NCBI GenBank assembly: GCA_025353485.1
Contig: JANXQO010000062.1
Span: 39,299-103,298 of the forward strand
From: Chitinophagales bacterium
GTDB taxonomy: Bacteria > Bacteroidota > Bacteroidia > Chitinophagales > Chitinophagaceae
Reading direction: 5' to 3'
DNA length: 64,000 nucleotides
Part shown: positions 9,896 through 19,398 of the stretch, piece after piece
Position numbering within the stretch: position 1 is the stretch's first letter
Layout of the letters: every line of letters begins with the position of its first letter
Program-made: the position numbers and the translations under genes
Notes under the pieces: model-generated
What the model saw: only the letters and a program-made list of their open reading frames with translations
Told to the model about the DNA's origin: nothing
The model's database searches: none

Positions 9896-10477
9896 ATGTA
9901 CGAAATACTTATTGAAAATATTTTCAAAAAAATTGTTCTTAATAATGATGAGCAACAATTATTAAAAACTTTTTTCATTCCAAAAAAATTACGTAAAAAG
10001 CAATGCCTGCTGCAGGAAGGTGATGTTTCAAAATATCTCGCTTTTGTTGAAAAAGGAATTCTTCGCTCTTACACCGTAGATGAAAAGGGTGGGGAACATA
10101 TCGCTGAATTTGCCTTTGAGGGATGGTGGATCGGCGATCAATTTAGTTTTCTTACTGGTGAACCATCTACCTATAATATTGATGCGCTGGAAGACTGCGA
10201 ATTACTGCTGCTGACAAAGCAGGCTGAAGAACAAATGCTGGAAAAAATTCCAAAGATGGAACGCTTTTTTCGGCTGCTTTTGCAAAACCATTTAATTGCC
10301 ACACAAGGCAGATTGGTAAGTTCTCTAAGCAACTCCGCTGAAGAAAAATATAAACAACTTGTAAATGCCTGTCCTACCATTCCGCAACGTGTACCACAAC
10401 ACATGTTGGCTTCTTTTCTCGGCATTACACCTGAAACATTAAGCCGTTTACGCAAACAAATCTCTCAGCGTAAATAA
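9896..10477 (+). CDS. Crp/Fnr family transcriptional regulator
   Basis: Cyclic-nucleotide-binding-like fold (LLQEGDVSKYLAFVEKGILRSY) and C-terminal HTH (MLASFLGITPETLSRLRKQI). Confidence 0.85.
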   Translation: MYEILIENIFKKIVLNNDEQQLLKTFFIPKKLRKKQCLLQEGDVSKYLAFVEKGILRSYTVDEKGGEHIAEFAFEGWWIGDQFSFLTGEPSTYNIDALEDCELLLLTKQAEEQMLEKIPKMERFFRLLLQNHLIATQGRLVSSLSNSAEEKYKQLVNACPTIPQRVPQHMLASFLGITPETLSRLRKQISQRK

Positions 10478-10595
10478 TTTTTTCTTGATATAGATCAAGA
10501 GAAATAGTTATTTCAGGTCAATGTAATTTATTATCACAACTCAATGGAACAGGGCATGTTGCCGGCGTAGATTTGCATTATAAAAAACGCAAATT

Positions 10596-11258
10596 ATGGC
10601 AACAATAAAAACAATCGCAATTATCGGGGCTTCGGGTAATATGGGTTCTTCGATTGCAATAAGTCTTGCTAAAGCACCCTATAGACTATTGTTATTTGGC
10701 AAAGAGGAAAAAAAGCTTAGGTCTGTTTTTAAAGAAATCAAGCTCATAAACAAATTAGTAAATGCAGAAGTTATTGGCTGTGCTGCTGATGCAAGCTGGG
10801 AAGCAGATATAATTATTGCAGCTGTACCCTTTGCTGCTGAAAAAGAATTAGCAGAAAAAATAAAGCAAGTTGCCACGGGCAAAATTGTCATCAGCATTTC
10901 CAATCCGTTGAATGATACTTATACAGGGCTTGTAACAAATGCTGATACCAGTGCTGCTGAAGAATTACAAAATTTTTTACCTCATTCAAAAGTTATAAAG
11001 GCATTCAATACAACTTTCGCAGGTGATTTTTCACAACCTGTAATTGATGGTAAAACGGTAGATGCTTTTATTGCAGGCAATGATGAGGAAGCTTTGCAAA
11101 CAGTATCAGATGTTGTAAGAGCGGCAGGTTTTAATCCTATAAAAGCGGGTGCACTGGCGGTAAGCAGAACGTTGGAAAATATGCAGGCATTGCTTATTCA
11201 GTTAAGCATAAAAAATAATTACAACTGGGTAGCAGGCTGGAAGATATTACACAATTAA
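10596..11258 (+). CDS. NADP oxidoreductase/F420-dependent reductase-like (NAD(P)-binding)
   Basis: IAIIGASGNMGSSIAISLAKAPYRL Rossmann motif; VVRAAGFNPIKAGALAVSRTLE. Confidence 0.75.
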   Translation: MATIKTIAIIGASGNMGSSIAISLAKAPYRLLLFGKEEKKLRSVFKEIKLINKLVNAEVIGCAADASWEADIIIAAVPFAAEKELAEKIKQVATGKIVISISNPLNDTYTGLVTNADTSAAEELQNFLPHSKVIKAFNTTFAGDFSQPVIDGKTVDAFIAGNDEEALQTVSDVVRAAGFNPIKAGALAVSRTLENMQALLIQLSIKNNYNWVAGWKILHN

Positions 11259-11307
11259 AATTTCTTATAAATATTATTATAAACGTTTAAAGCAAAAATA
11301 AAAAAAA

Positions 11308-11805
11308 ATGAAAAAGTTATTAGTAACAAACTCAAACAACTGGACTGCCTTATTTGCAAGACTGGCACTCGGTATTACTATTTTTCCTCACGGCGCTCAA
11401 AAATTATTAGGCTGGTTTGGAGGATATGGGTTTACGGGTACCATGGGATTTTTAACAACGCAGGCACATCTTCCGTGGATATTGGCATTCCTGGTTATTA
11501 TAATTGAAAGCATCGGAGCATTGGCATTAATATTTGGCTTTGGTACACGTATAGCGGCTTTTGGAATACTCGCAAATTTTGTAGGCATACTTTTTACTAC
11601 ACACCTTAATAACGGGTTTTTTATGAACTGGTATGTTCAACCAGGTAAACCGGAAGGCATTGAATATTTTATTTTAGTCTTCGGTCTTGCTGTTGTTTCT
11701 CTTATTGCGGGTGGTCGTAAAGCAAGCATTGATGCTGCCTTAACAGGAAAAACAAATAAAGTGAAAAGCCCAATTTTTTCAAATGATAAAAAAGTGATGG
11801 CTTAA
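11308..11805 (+). CDS. DoxX family membrane protein
   Basis: RLALGITIFPHGAQKLLGWFGGYGF and four hydrophobic segments. Confidence 0.88.
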   Translation: MKKLLVTNSNNWTALFARLALGITIFPHGAQKLLGWFGGYGFTGTMGFLTTQAHLPWILAFLVIIIESIGALALIFGFGTRIAAFGILANFVGILFTTHLNNGFFMNWYVQPGKPEGIEYFILVFGLAVVSLIAGGRKASIDAALTGKTNKVKSPIFSNDKKVMA

Positions 11806-11829
11806 TTTATTCATCATTAAAAGAATATT

Positions 11830-11883
11830 ATGAAAGTAGAAATATGGTTAGATATAAATTGTCCTTTTTTGCTACATAGGTAA
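11830..11883 (+). pseudogene. N-terminal remnant of a DsbA/FrnE-type oxidoreductase (frameshifted, truncated)
   Basis: Reads MKVEIWLDINCPF then frameshifts in a T-run; removing one T restores CPFCYIGK, the CxxC motif of FrnE-like proteins. Confidence 0.65.
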
Positions 11884-12024
11884 GTTATCCAGGCACCGGA
11901 CGGCTCAGTATGGTGTTAACAAATGCAAGGGATGGTGAACTATTACGCCTAACGCCTGCATCGCATTAAAATTTCAAACGTTTTAAACATTCAATAAAAT
12001 AATTAATAAATAAAACAAAAAAAA

Positions 12025-12573
12025 ATGACAACAACAAAATGGTCTTTAGACCCAACACACAGCGAAATTGGATTTAAGATTAAGCACTTAATGATTTCGA
12101 ATGTATCAGGCAACTTCAACAAATTTGATGTTCAGGTAGAAACTAATGGTGATGACTTTGCTAATGCAACAGTAACTGCAAATATTGATGTAGCATCTAT
12201 CAATACAAACAACGAACAGCGTGATGCTCATCTTGCCAATGCAGATTTTTTTGAAACTGATAAGCACCCAAACATTATTTTCAAATCTACCAAAGTAGAA
12301 AAGGTGGATGAGGATACATTTAATCTTTATGGTGATCTCACAATTAAAGAAACCACTAAGCCTGTAAAGCTTTCAGTGGAATACAGTGGCATTGCAAAAG
12401 ACCCATGGGGGAATGTAAAAGCCGGGTTCACTATCAATGGTAAAATCAATCGTAAAGATTGGGGCATAAATTATAATGCAGTTTTAGAAACAGGTGGTAT
12501 AATGTTAGGTGAAGAACTCAAGGTTAATTGCGAAATACAATTAGTAAAACAAACTGAACTTCAACCTGCTTAG
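12025..12573 (+). CDS. YceI family protein
   Basis: WSLDPTHSEIGFKIKHLMISNVSGNF... and KAGFTINGKINRKDWGINYN. Confidence 0.92.
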   Translation: MTTTKWSLDPTHSEIGFKIKHLMISNVSGNFNKFDVQVETNGDDFANATVTANIDVASINTNNEQRDAHLANADFFETDKHPNIIFKSTKVEKVDEDTFNLYGDLTIKETTKPVKLSVEYSGIAKDPWGNVKAGFTINGKINRKDWGINYNAVLETGGIMLGEELKVNCEIQLVKQTELQPA

Positions 12574-12605
12574 TCTCATTTTATAAAAAGATTTAATTTC
12601 TGAAA

Positions 12606-13478
12606 ATGGCAACTAAAATAATTCAACAAATATTACCGCCGCCAGCACCGCACATGGTGGGGGATGGATTCAGGGTTCATAATTTTTTTCCTTCAGGATA
12701 TAATCTTGGTAATAACAGGATGAGCCCTTTCTTTATGATGGATTATAATTCCAAAGTTGATTTTTCTCCAAGAGAAAATCCAAGAGGAGTTGGTGTGCAT
12801 CCGCATCGTGGGTTTGAAACCGTAACAATAGCTTACCAGGGTAAAGTTGCCCATCACGACAGTACAGGTAACAGTGGTGTAATAAGTGAAGGCGATGTTC
12901 AATGGATGACTGCAGCTTCGGGCATTTTACATAAAGAATATCACGAGGAAGAGTTCAGCAAAAAAGGTGGGCCATTTCAAATGATACAGCTTTGGGTTAA
13001 TCTGCCCGCCAAAGATAAAATGAGCAAGCCTAAATACCAGGCAATAACAAACGATCAATTGGGTAAATACCATTTGGATAAAGGCGGTGTTGTTGAAGTG
13101 ATTGCAGGTGAATTTAAAGGAGTGAAAGGTGCGGCATCAACATTTACGCCTATTGAAATGTATAATGCAAAAATAAAAAAGGGTACTGCTCTCACCTTCG
13201 ATCTTCCTGAAAATTTTAATACAGGAATGCTGGTTGTGGAAGGCGCAGTAAAAGTAAACAGAGAAAAAGCGCCTGCTGATAATTTTATTCTTTTTAAAAA
13301 TGAAGGAGAAACTATTTCAGTTGAAGCGGATGAAAACAGCGTTTTATTTATAATAAGTGGTGAACCGATTAATGAACCCATTGCCGCTTATGGTCCGTTT
13401 TTAATGAATACTCACGAAGAATTAGAGCAGGCTCTTGAAGATTTTAACAAAGGAAAATTCGGATACCTCGAAGATTAA
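12606..13478 (+). CDS. pirin family protein
   Basis: GVHPHRGFETVTIAYQGKVAHHDSTGNSGVISEGDVQWMTAASGILHKEYHEEEF. Confidence 0.93.
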   Translation: MATKIIQQILPPPAPHMVGDGFRVHNFFPSGYNLGNNRMSPFFMMDYNSKVDFSPRENPRGVGVHPHRGFETVTIAYQGKVAHHDSTGNSGVISEGDVQWMTAASGILHKEYHEEEFSKKGGPFQMIQLWVNLPAKDKMSKPKYQAITNDQLGKYHLDKGGVVEVIAGEFKGVKGAASTFTPIEMYNAKIKKGTALTFDLPENFNTGMLVVEGAVKVNREKAPADNFILFKNEGETISVEADENSVLFIISGEPINEPIAAYGPFLMNTHEELEQALEDFNKGKFGYLED

Positions 13479-13523
13479 AATTATTAATGCTAAACATTTA
13501 TTCATAATCTAAAAACTAAAACA

Positions 13524-14054
13524 ATGGCAATTTCATGGAAGATTGATCCTGCACATTCAGAGATCCGGTTTAAAATACGACACCTGATGGTAACCAATGT
13601 TACCGGGTATTTTAAAAAGTTTGATCTTGTTGTTGAAACTGAAACAGATGATTTTAATACAGCCAAAAAAATTGAATTCACTGCTGACATTGATTCAATA
13701 GAAACCAACAATGAGCAAAGGGATACACACCTTAAGTCTGATGACTTTTTTAATGCTGAAAAATTTTCGCAATTAAAATTTGTAAGCAGTGATTATTCCG
13801 GAAGCGGAGATGATGCAACATTAAATGGCGATCTAACTATCAGGGATGTTACAAAATCAATTAAATTAAATGTTGAATATGGCGGAAGTGTTGTTGACCC
13901 ATACGGTCAAAGCAAAGCTGGTTTTACGGTTACCGGTAAAATAAGCAGGAAAGAATATGGGCTTTTGTGGAATGCTGTAACAGAGGCTGGGCAAGTAGTG
14001 GTTAGTGATGAAATTCGTATTCATTGTGAGATACAATTGGTAAAGCAGGCGTAA
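13524..14054 (+). CDS. YceI family protein (second copy)
   Basis: WKIDPAHSEIRFKIRHLMVTNVTGYFKKFD... parallels 12025..12573. Confidence 0.92.
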   Translation: MAISWKIDPAHSEIRFKIRHLMVTNVTGYFKKFDLVVETETDDFNTAKKIEFTADIDSIETNNEQRDTHLKSDDFFNAEKFSQLKFVSSDYSGSGDDATLNGDLTIRDVTKSIKLNVEYGGSVVDPYGQSKAGFTVTGKISRKEYGLLWNAVTEAGQVVVSDEIRIHCEIQLVKQA

Positions 14055-14066
14055 CCTCATCCCTAA

Positions 14067-14090
14067 CCCTTCTCCACAAGTGGAGAAGGG
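14067..14090. repeat. REP-like intergenic palindrome
   Basis: CCCTTCTCCAC-AA-GTGGAGAAGGG, 11-bp perfect arms. Confidence 0.8.
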
Positions 14091-14100
14091 AACTCTATAG

Positions 14101-14208
14101 CAAAATAAATTTAATGCCAATGAAGGAATTTATAAGGCAGCAGAAGGAATGCTGAAAGAACTTTTGAAGTGGACTGAAACATTACAGCAAATAAGGAACA
14201 AAAAATAA
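14101..14208 (+). pseudogene. possible 3' gene remnant
   Basis: Open frame without a usable start: QNKFNANEGIYKAAEGMLKELLKWTETLQQIRNKK*. Confidence 0.3.
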
Positions 14209-14290
14209 GTTTCACGCAAATATTTGTAAGAAAGCAAAGCCGCAAAGAAAAAACTTTGGGGCTTTATTATCATTGCGCCTTTGTGTGAAA
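14209..14290. repeat. imperfect inverted-repeat intergenic element
   Basis: TTTCACGCAAA...CAAAGCCGCAAAG facing CTTTGGGGCTTT...TTTGTGTGAAA. Confidence 0.55.
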
Positions 14291-14299
14291 AAATTATTC

Positions 14300-16399
14300 T
14301 TAATTCTTCACCGGCAAAAAAGAATATTTTTTAGCATATTCCATCATCTGCTCATAAAAACTTGCAGGGTATTCAATTTTTACATCGGTGATTTTATCTC
14401 CACCCATTACAGCAACAAGACGTGGCTGAATAAATCCTTTATATGGTTTTACATTTAATTTTTTATAGCGCTCTAAAATTTCTTTATGTAAAGCAAGGTC
14501 TACTTTTACGCCATAATTTTCAATCAGATTTTTGCCTGCATTAAAATCTCCTTCTGATTTCACTCTTTGTATCTCACGTAATAATTGTCCAAAAAGGTTA
14601 CGCAGTTTATTGTAATCATTTATCTGCACATACGTTTTGCCATCCCTTTTTACAAACTGAACAACACTATCTCTTTTCCCTTTTTCATACACCCACCTGG
14701 CTATCATTTGCCTGTTACGCATGTGTGCTTCCTCTACCTGGTCACCTGATTTTAATCTGGTAAGCTGCGTCATTAACCCGTTCATTAAATAGCTATCGTA
14801 TTGCGTTTTAGCAACTTCAAGAGAAGGCATAACTCCAATATCAATTAGCTTTTGATCCATGATATAATACAGTGCCACAAGATCTGCACGTCCTTCTTCC
14901 AAAGCTGATGCATAATTTTTTAATGTTTTGTCAGTTGTTTCTACACCCTGATTTATTTGTCCGGATGCATGACCGATACACTCATGCATATCAGTATGAA
15001 GATCTGCCGCAAGTGCTTCCCATTTTTTCATTCGCTGTGCAACTGTATCATTCAAAGCAAACTCATCTACCATACCGCTCTTAGCACCTGCAACATTATA
15101 TGAGTAAATGATGTTACTAAGTGATACAGATTTAGAGCCATGTTCTTTTCTTATCCATTCGTTGTTGGGCAGGTTAATTCCTATTGCAGTATTGGGCGCC
15201 AGCGATCCGCTTTCAACAATAACAGTTATTGCTTTTGCAGTGATACCTTTTACATTTTTCTTTTTGTGCTCCGGCATTAGCGGCGAATTATCTTCAAACC
15301 ATTGCGCCTGGTCTGCAATAGCTTTTATGCGTTTGGTGGCCTCCATATCTTTTATAGAAACAACACTTTCATAAGTTGCTTTTTTACCAATAGGATCATC
15401 ATACACTTCAATAAATCCATTCACTACATCAATCCGGCTGTTTATATCAGCTACCCATGCAATGCTGTATTCGTCAAACTTTTTTAGATCACCGGTTTGA
15501 TAATATTCTATCAAAAGTTGCAATGCTTTTTTCTGCTGATCATTCTCAGCAACGGTTACAGCTTTTTGCAACCAGTCCACAATTTTTTCTATAGCAGGTG
15601 AATACATACCACCAACTTTCCAAACTTTTTCTGTGATCTTACCGTTCTCTTTTATTAATTTACTGTTAAGTCCCCACATTGGCGCTTCGCCCTTACTGTT
15701 GAACTTGCCGTAAAACTCTTCCACTTCTTTTTGAGTAACACCTTCATAAAAATTTCCTGACGAAGCTTTAATATTATCAATGTTGGGGCTTTGGTCAACA
15801 AGTTTTGGTTCAAACTTCAGATCATATACAATTGGTTTTATCCTGTTTAAAAATGCCTGAATACTTTCGCCTGTATCTTTTGGTATTTGGATAGAATCGC
15901 TTGCTTTTACAACAGTAGAAAAATATTCAAATGAACAGGCAGGAATAAATTTTTCATTTCCATAATGATGATGATTGCCATTGCTGAACCAAACACGTCC
16001 GCAATATTCTTCAAATTTTTTCCAGTCATCGCTGTTCTTGTCTCCGGCAAATGAGCCATAAGCGGCCTCTAGAGTTTTACGAACCAAAATATTATACTTT
16101 CCTCTTTGATCATAAGCAATTTCTCTTCCGCTAAGGGCTGCTTCGTATAAATAATAAGCAAGTTGTTTTTGCTGAAGACTTAACTGGCTAAAACCCGGCA
16201 CCTGGTAGCGAAGCACCTGGATGTCGGCAAAAGCTTCGGCTTCTACTTTAAACGTGGTGTCGTAGGAAGCGGCCGCAGTAGTATCGCTTACCTGTGTGCT
16301 ATCCTTATTTGCTGTGGAGTTTGTGCCATTATTATTGCATGAAAGCAGTACGCTAAATAATACAATGGCCGCTACAAATTGTTTTGCGGAGTTTTTCAT
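14300..16399 (-). CDS. dipeptidyl-peptidase III family (peptidase M49) lipoprotein
   Basis: HEXXGH zinc motif (DMHECIGHASG), EEGRADLVALY; lipoprotein signal (VLLSCNNNG). Confidence 0.88.
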   Translation of the reverse strand: MKNSAKQFVAAIVLFSVLLSCNNNGTNSTANKDSTQVSDTTAAASYDTTFKVEAEAFADIQVLRYQVPGFSQLSLQQKQLAYYLYEAALSGREIAYDQRGKYNILVRKTLEAAYGSFAGDKNSDDWKKFEEYCGRVWFSNGNHHHYGNEKFIPACSFEYFSTVVKASDSIQIPKDTGESIQAFLNRIKPIVYDLKFEPKLVDQSPNIDNIKASSGNFYEGVTQKEVEEFYGKFNSKGEAPMWGLNSKLIKENGKITEKVWKVGGMYSPAIEKIVDWLQKAVTVAENDQQKKALQLLIEYYQTGDLKKFDEYSIAWVADINSRIDVVNGFIEVYDDPIGKKATYESVVSIKDMEATKRIKAIADQAQWFEDNSPLMPEHKKKNVKGITAKAITVIVESGSLAPNTAIGINLPNNEWIRKEHGSKSVSLSNIIYSYNVAGAKSGMVDEFALNDTVAQRMKKWEALAADLHTDMHECIGHASGQINQGVETTDKTLKNYASALEEGRADLVALYYIMDQKLIDIGVMPSLEVAKTQYDSYLMNGLMTQLTRLKSGDQVEEAHMRNRQMIARWVYEKGKRDSVVQFVKRDGKTYVQINDYNKLRNLFGQLLREIQRVKSEGDFNAGKNLIENYGVKVDLALHKEILERYKKLNVKPYKGFIQPRLVAVMGGDKITDVKIEYPASFYEQMMEYAKKYSFLPVKN

Positions 16400-16536
16400 T
16401 ATAAAAAAAATTTAAGGGGATAAAAATAAGTTATTACAAAGAAATGTTAGCAGGAATATTAGCACATTAACAAATGCTTTGGCATAAACGTTGCGTGCAT
16501 TAAGAGTAATTATAAATAAAATTTAAAAAATAAATT

Positions 16537-17328
16537 ATGGTACTTAGATCTTTATTATCGCTTGCTTTTTTAACAGTGATAATTTTTTCTGTAGAATCAC
16601 AAAACCTGAAAGTAAAGCGCAAAGGAGTTACACCATTGGATGTTACTAAAAATGCACCGGACAATAACTACCTGTATACGCTGAATCAATTTGCTGGAAA
16701 ATGGCAGGAAGTGAATCGCACTGACAGCAAAAATTCTTCTATAGCTTTTAAGGATACATTGTTTTATAATTTTTCAGGGAAGAATGTATTTAGCAGGGAT
16801 GGGGTTAACATGAGTTTAAAAGGAGAGGCAGCAATAGAACCCGGCAATGTATTGGTGGCAGCAGCAGATGTGTTTACTATAAGATCAATGAATAACAACC
16901 AGGTTGTTTTAGATGATGGTGATTACCTGCATACATTGGTAAGAAAAAAAGAGTTTTGGTATGAAACATTACCTACCAATTATGTAGTGCCTGAAAAAAA
17001 TATAACTCCTGTTTCTGTAAATGCATCTGCGCTTTTTGGCAAATGGAAAGTATATAGAAGGGATGCTAAACCGGGAAGTGAAAATCACAGGATACTTATT
17101 AGAATTCTTAATGTTACCGAAATAAAAGATGAGCATACAGCTATCGGTGAAGTAACTTTTTATCAAACTGAAAAACTGGAAATACTTCCCTGTACCATTA
17201 CGCTTAGCGGCGAAAGAATACATATCGCAACTTCAAAAGGTTCGTGGAATATGAATGTATATAAAGCGGATGGAAAAGACCTCGTATTTGGTGATGCTTC
17301 TCTTATGTATTATTGTAAGCCCTTATAA
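16537..17328 (+). CDS. hypothetical secreted protein
   Basis: Signal-like N-terminus; two internally similar halves (FAGKWQEVNR / LFGKWKVYRR). Confidence 0.55.
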   Translation: MVLRSLLSLAFLTVIIFSVESQNLKVKRKGVTPLDVTKNAPDNNYLYTLNQFAGKWQEVNRTDSKNSSIAFKDTLFYNFSGKNVFSRDGVNMSLKGEAAIEPGNVLVAAADVFTIRSMNNNQVVLDDGDYLHTLVRKKEFWYETLPTNYVVPEKNITPVSVNASALFGKWKVYRRDAKPGSENHRILIRILNVTEIKDEHTAIGEVTFYQTEKLEILPCTITLSGERIHIATSKGSWNMNVYKADGKDLVFGDASLMYYCKPL

Positions 17329-17401
17329 ACCCTTGAGGAGCTGACCTAAAAAAAAGGCTATTCTTGAAAAAAAATAAAAGTTCTGCCGGTAGAAATAAAC
17401 G

Positions 17402-17424
17402 AGGAAGGTTTTTAACACCTTCCT
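17402..17424. terminator. hairpin between convergent genes
   Basis: AGGAAGGT-TTTTAAC-ACCTTCCT, 8-bp perfect stem. Confidence 0.5.
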
Positions 17425-17428
17425 GGTT

Positions 17429-17842
17429 TTATAAAATTTCAGCAACAAACTGCTTACAGAAATTTTTAATCTCATCTCTTACTTTTCTAAATTGCTGCGT
17501 TATTTCATCTTCAGTACCTTTTGCTTTTGCAGGATCAGGAAAGTTGTGATGAAACTGTTTTGCTGTTGATGGAAATACAGGACATTGTTCTTTTGCATTA
17601 TCACAAACCGTTATCACAAAATCAAAATTGATGTTGCGGTATTCATCAACATTGTTAGAAGTGTGCTTTGAAATATCAATCCCATCTTCTTTCATTACAA
17701 CAATGGCTTTAGGATTAACTCCATGCGTTTCTATTCCTGCACTGTACACTTCTGCTTTATCTTTTGCAAAATGTTGTAAATAACCCTCGGCTATCTGGCT
17801 TCTGCAACTGTTGCCTGTACACAATACTAAAATGCGTTTCAT
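17429..17842 (-). CDS. arsC: arsenate reductase, low-molecular-weight protein tyrosine phosphatase type
   Basis: MKRILVLCTGNSCRSQIAEGYL P-loop, VITVCDNAKEQCPVFP. Confidence 0.9.
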   Translation of the reverse strand: MKRILVLCTGNSCRSQIAEGYLQHFAKDKAEVYSAGIETHGVNPKAIVVMKEDGIDISKHTSNNVDEYRNINFDFVITVCDNAKEQCPVFPSTAKQFHHNFPDPAKAKGTEDEITQQFRKVRDEIKNFCKQFVAEIL

Positions 17843-17884
17843 ATCTAACAAGATTCTTAATTTATTATTATTGAAAATGAATCA

Positions 17885-19375
17885 TTACCAAATTGATTTC
17901 ATTTTCCAAAGCGTTGACTTTAGCAGTTTAGATTTCCCACTGGAATTGAATAGCTCAATGCCATTATCAGATTCGCCGGGAAAAATTTGAGCCGTTAAAA
18001 CGACCTCACCATTATTGGCAAATACTTCCACAATACTATGGTCGAAAAATATATGCAGTTGAAGTTGCCTGTTATGTAATGCAAGAGTTGTTTCAAACCT
18101 GCTACGCTTTTCAAAAGCTTTATTAAAAGAACGAACACCACTTTTACTTCTGTCAACGTATAATAATTGTTTTGCTGCATCATAACCTATTTCAAAAAAA
18201 CTATTTCCTGATTTTGCAATTCGTACACCACTGGTTGATAAAGCAGAAGGCTCAATCATTATTTCCATTTCAAACTGCTGGCTTTTTACGGGCAATAATT
18301 TTGTTTCGTTAATAGTTTCATTTTTAAACTCCCATTCTTTTGTGCGCAAAGTTTGTAATGCAGCAACCGGCTTTTGCAGCAACACCCATTCATTGTTTAT
18401 CTTTTTTACACTCATATTTCTTGGCAGCGACATAGCTCCTTTCCAGGGTGTGGTTGGTATGTCATTGGCATAGTTCCAGTTGTTAAGCCACCCGATAGAT
18501 GTTGGCAAATGTGCTGCGGGTAGTTGGTTGTACGCAATGGCTGCATAATAATCCGGACCGTAATCCGGACGGACAATTTTATTCACCGGGTTTTCATTGG
18601 TAAATGTTGTCCCATCAAACTCTCCTACAAAATATTGCATGGAACCGTTTTGCGAAGTTTGCAAAACCCATTTCTTTTTTCCGGGCATACCTTCAACAGT
18701 CACTTGTGTAAGATCAGGGCATTCCCATACACCAGTTGTATCACCTGCGGGACTAAAGTCACTTAAATGATTCCATTCTTTTAAATTTTTTGAAGAATAG
18801 AATTGCACAAAATGTTCAACCGGAAACATCAATGCCATCACCCAAAACTTTTTAGGTTCGCACCAGAAAATTTTTGGATCACGGAAATCTTTTTTACCAA
18901 GATCAAGAACCGGGTTCCTGTTATACTTTGTCCAGGTAATTCCATTGTCTAAACTATATGCAATGTGTTGCGATTGATTTACATTTTCAATGTGCCCCGT
19001 ATAAACAGCCACCATAGGCACTTTCCCGTTCTTGCCAAAGCCACTGGTATTATTTTTATCAACCACACAGGTGCCTGAAAATATCATGATACCATTTTCT
19101 TCCGGTATGGCTATGGGCAGGTGTTTCCAATACACGAGGTCTTTACTCACTGCATGGGCCCATGTCATGTGGCCCCATACATTACCAAACGGATTGTGCT
19201 GATAAAATAAATGATACGTTCCATTATTATAGACAAGACCATTAGGATCATTGCACCAATTAATTGCAGGAGAAAAATGAAATCGTGGACGGTATTGTTC
19301 TTTATAAGAAGAATTTGTTTGGCCGAAGGCGCAAAAAGAAAAAGCAAAGCATAAAGAAAAAATTAAAACTCTCAT
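17885..19375 (-). CDS. glycoside hydrolase family 32 (exo-inulinase/levanase/sucrase)
   Basis: FSPAINWCNDPNGLVYNNGTYHLFYQHNP, FRDPKIFW, WECPDL motifs; signal peptide. Confidence 0.93.
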   Translation of the reverse strand: MRVLIFSLCFAFSFCAFGQTNSSYKEQYRPRFHFSPAINWCNDPNGLVYNNGTYHLFYQHNPFGNVWGHMTWAHAVSKDLVYWKHLPIAIPEENGIMIFSGTCVVDKNNTSGFGKNGKVPMVAVYTGHIENVNQSQHIAYSLDNGITWTKYNRNPVLDLGKKDFRDPKIFWCEPKKFWVMALMFPVEHFVQFYSSKNLKEWNHLSDFSPAGDTTGVWECPDLTQVTVEGMPGKKKWVLQTSQNGSMQYFVGEFDGTTFTNENPVNKIVRPDYGPDYYAAIAYNQLPAAHLPTSIGWLNNWNYANDIPTTPWKGAMSLPRNMSVKKINNEWVLLQKPVAALQTLRTKEWEFKNETINETKLLPVKSQQFEMEIMIEPSALSTSGVRIAKSGNSFFEIGYDAAKQLLYVDRSKSGVRSFNKAFEKRSRFETTLALHNRQLQLHIFFDHSIVEVFANNGEVVLTAQIFPGESDNGIELFNSSGKSKLLKSTLWKMKSIW

Positions 19376-19398
19376 CAGCTTTTTTTTTAAATAAAAAA

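Noticed and set aside
15108-15374. 88-aa plus-strand ORF
   Set aside because: Antisense to the M49 peptidase gene.
17364-17549. 61-aa plus-strand ORF
   Set aside because: Runs antisense into arsC and covers a terminator-like hairpin.
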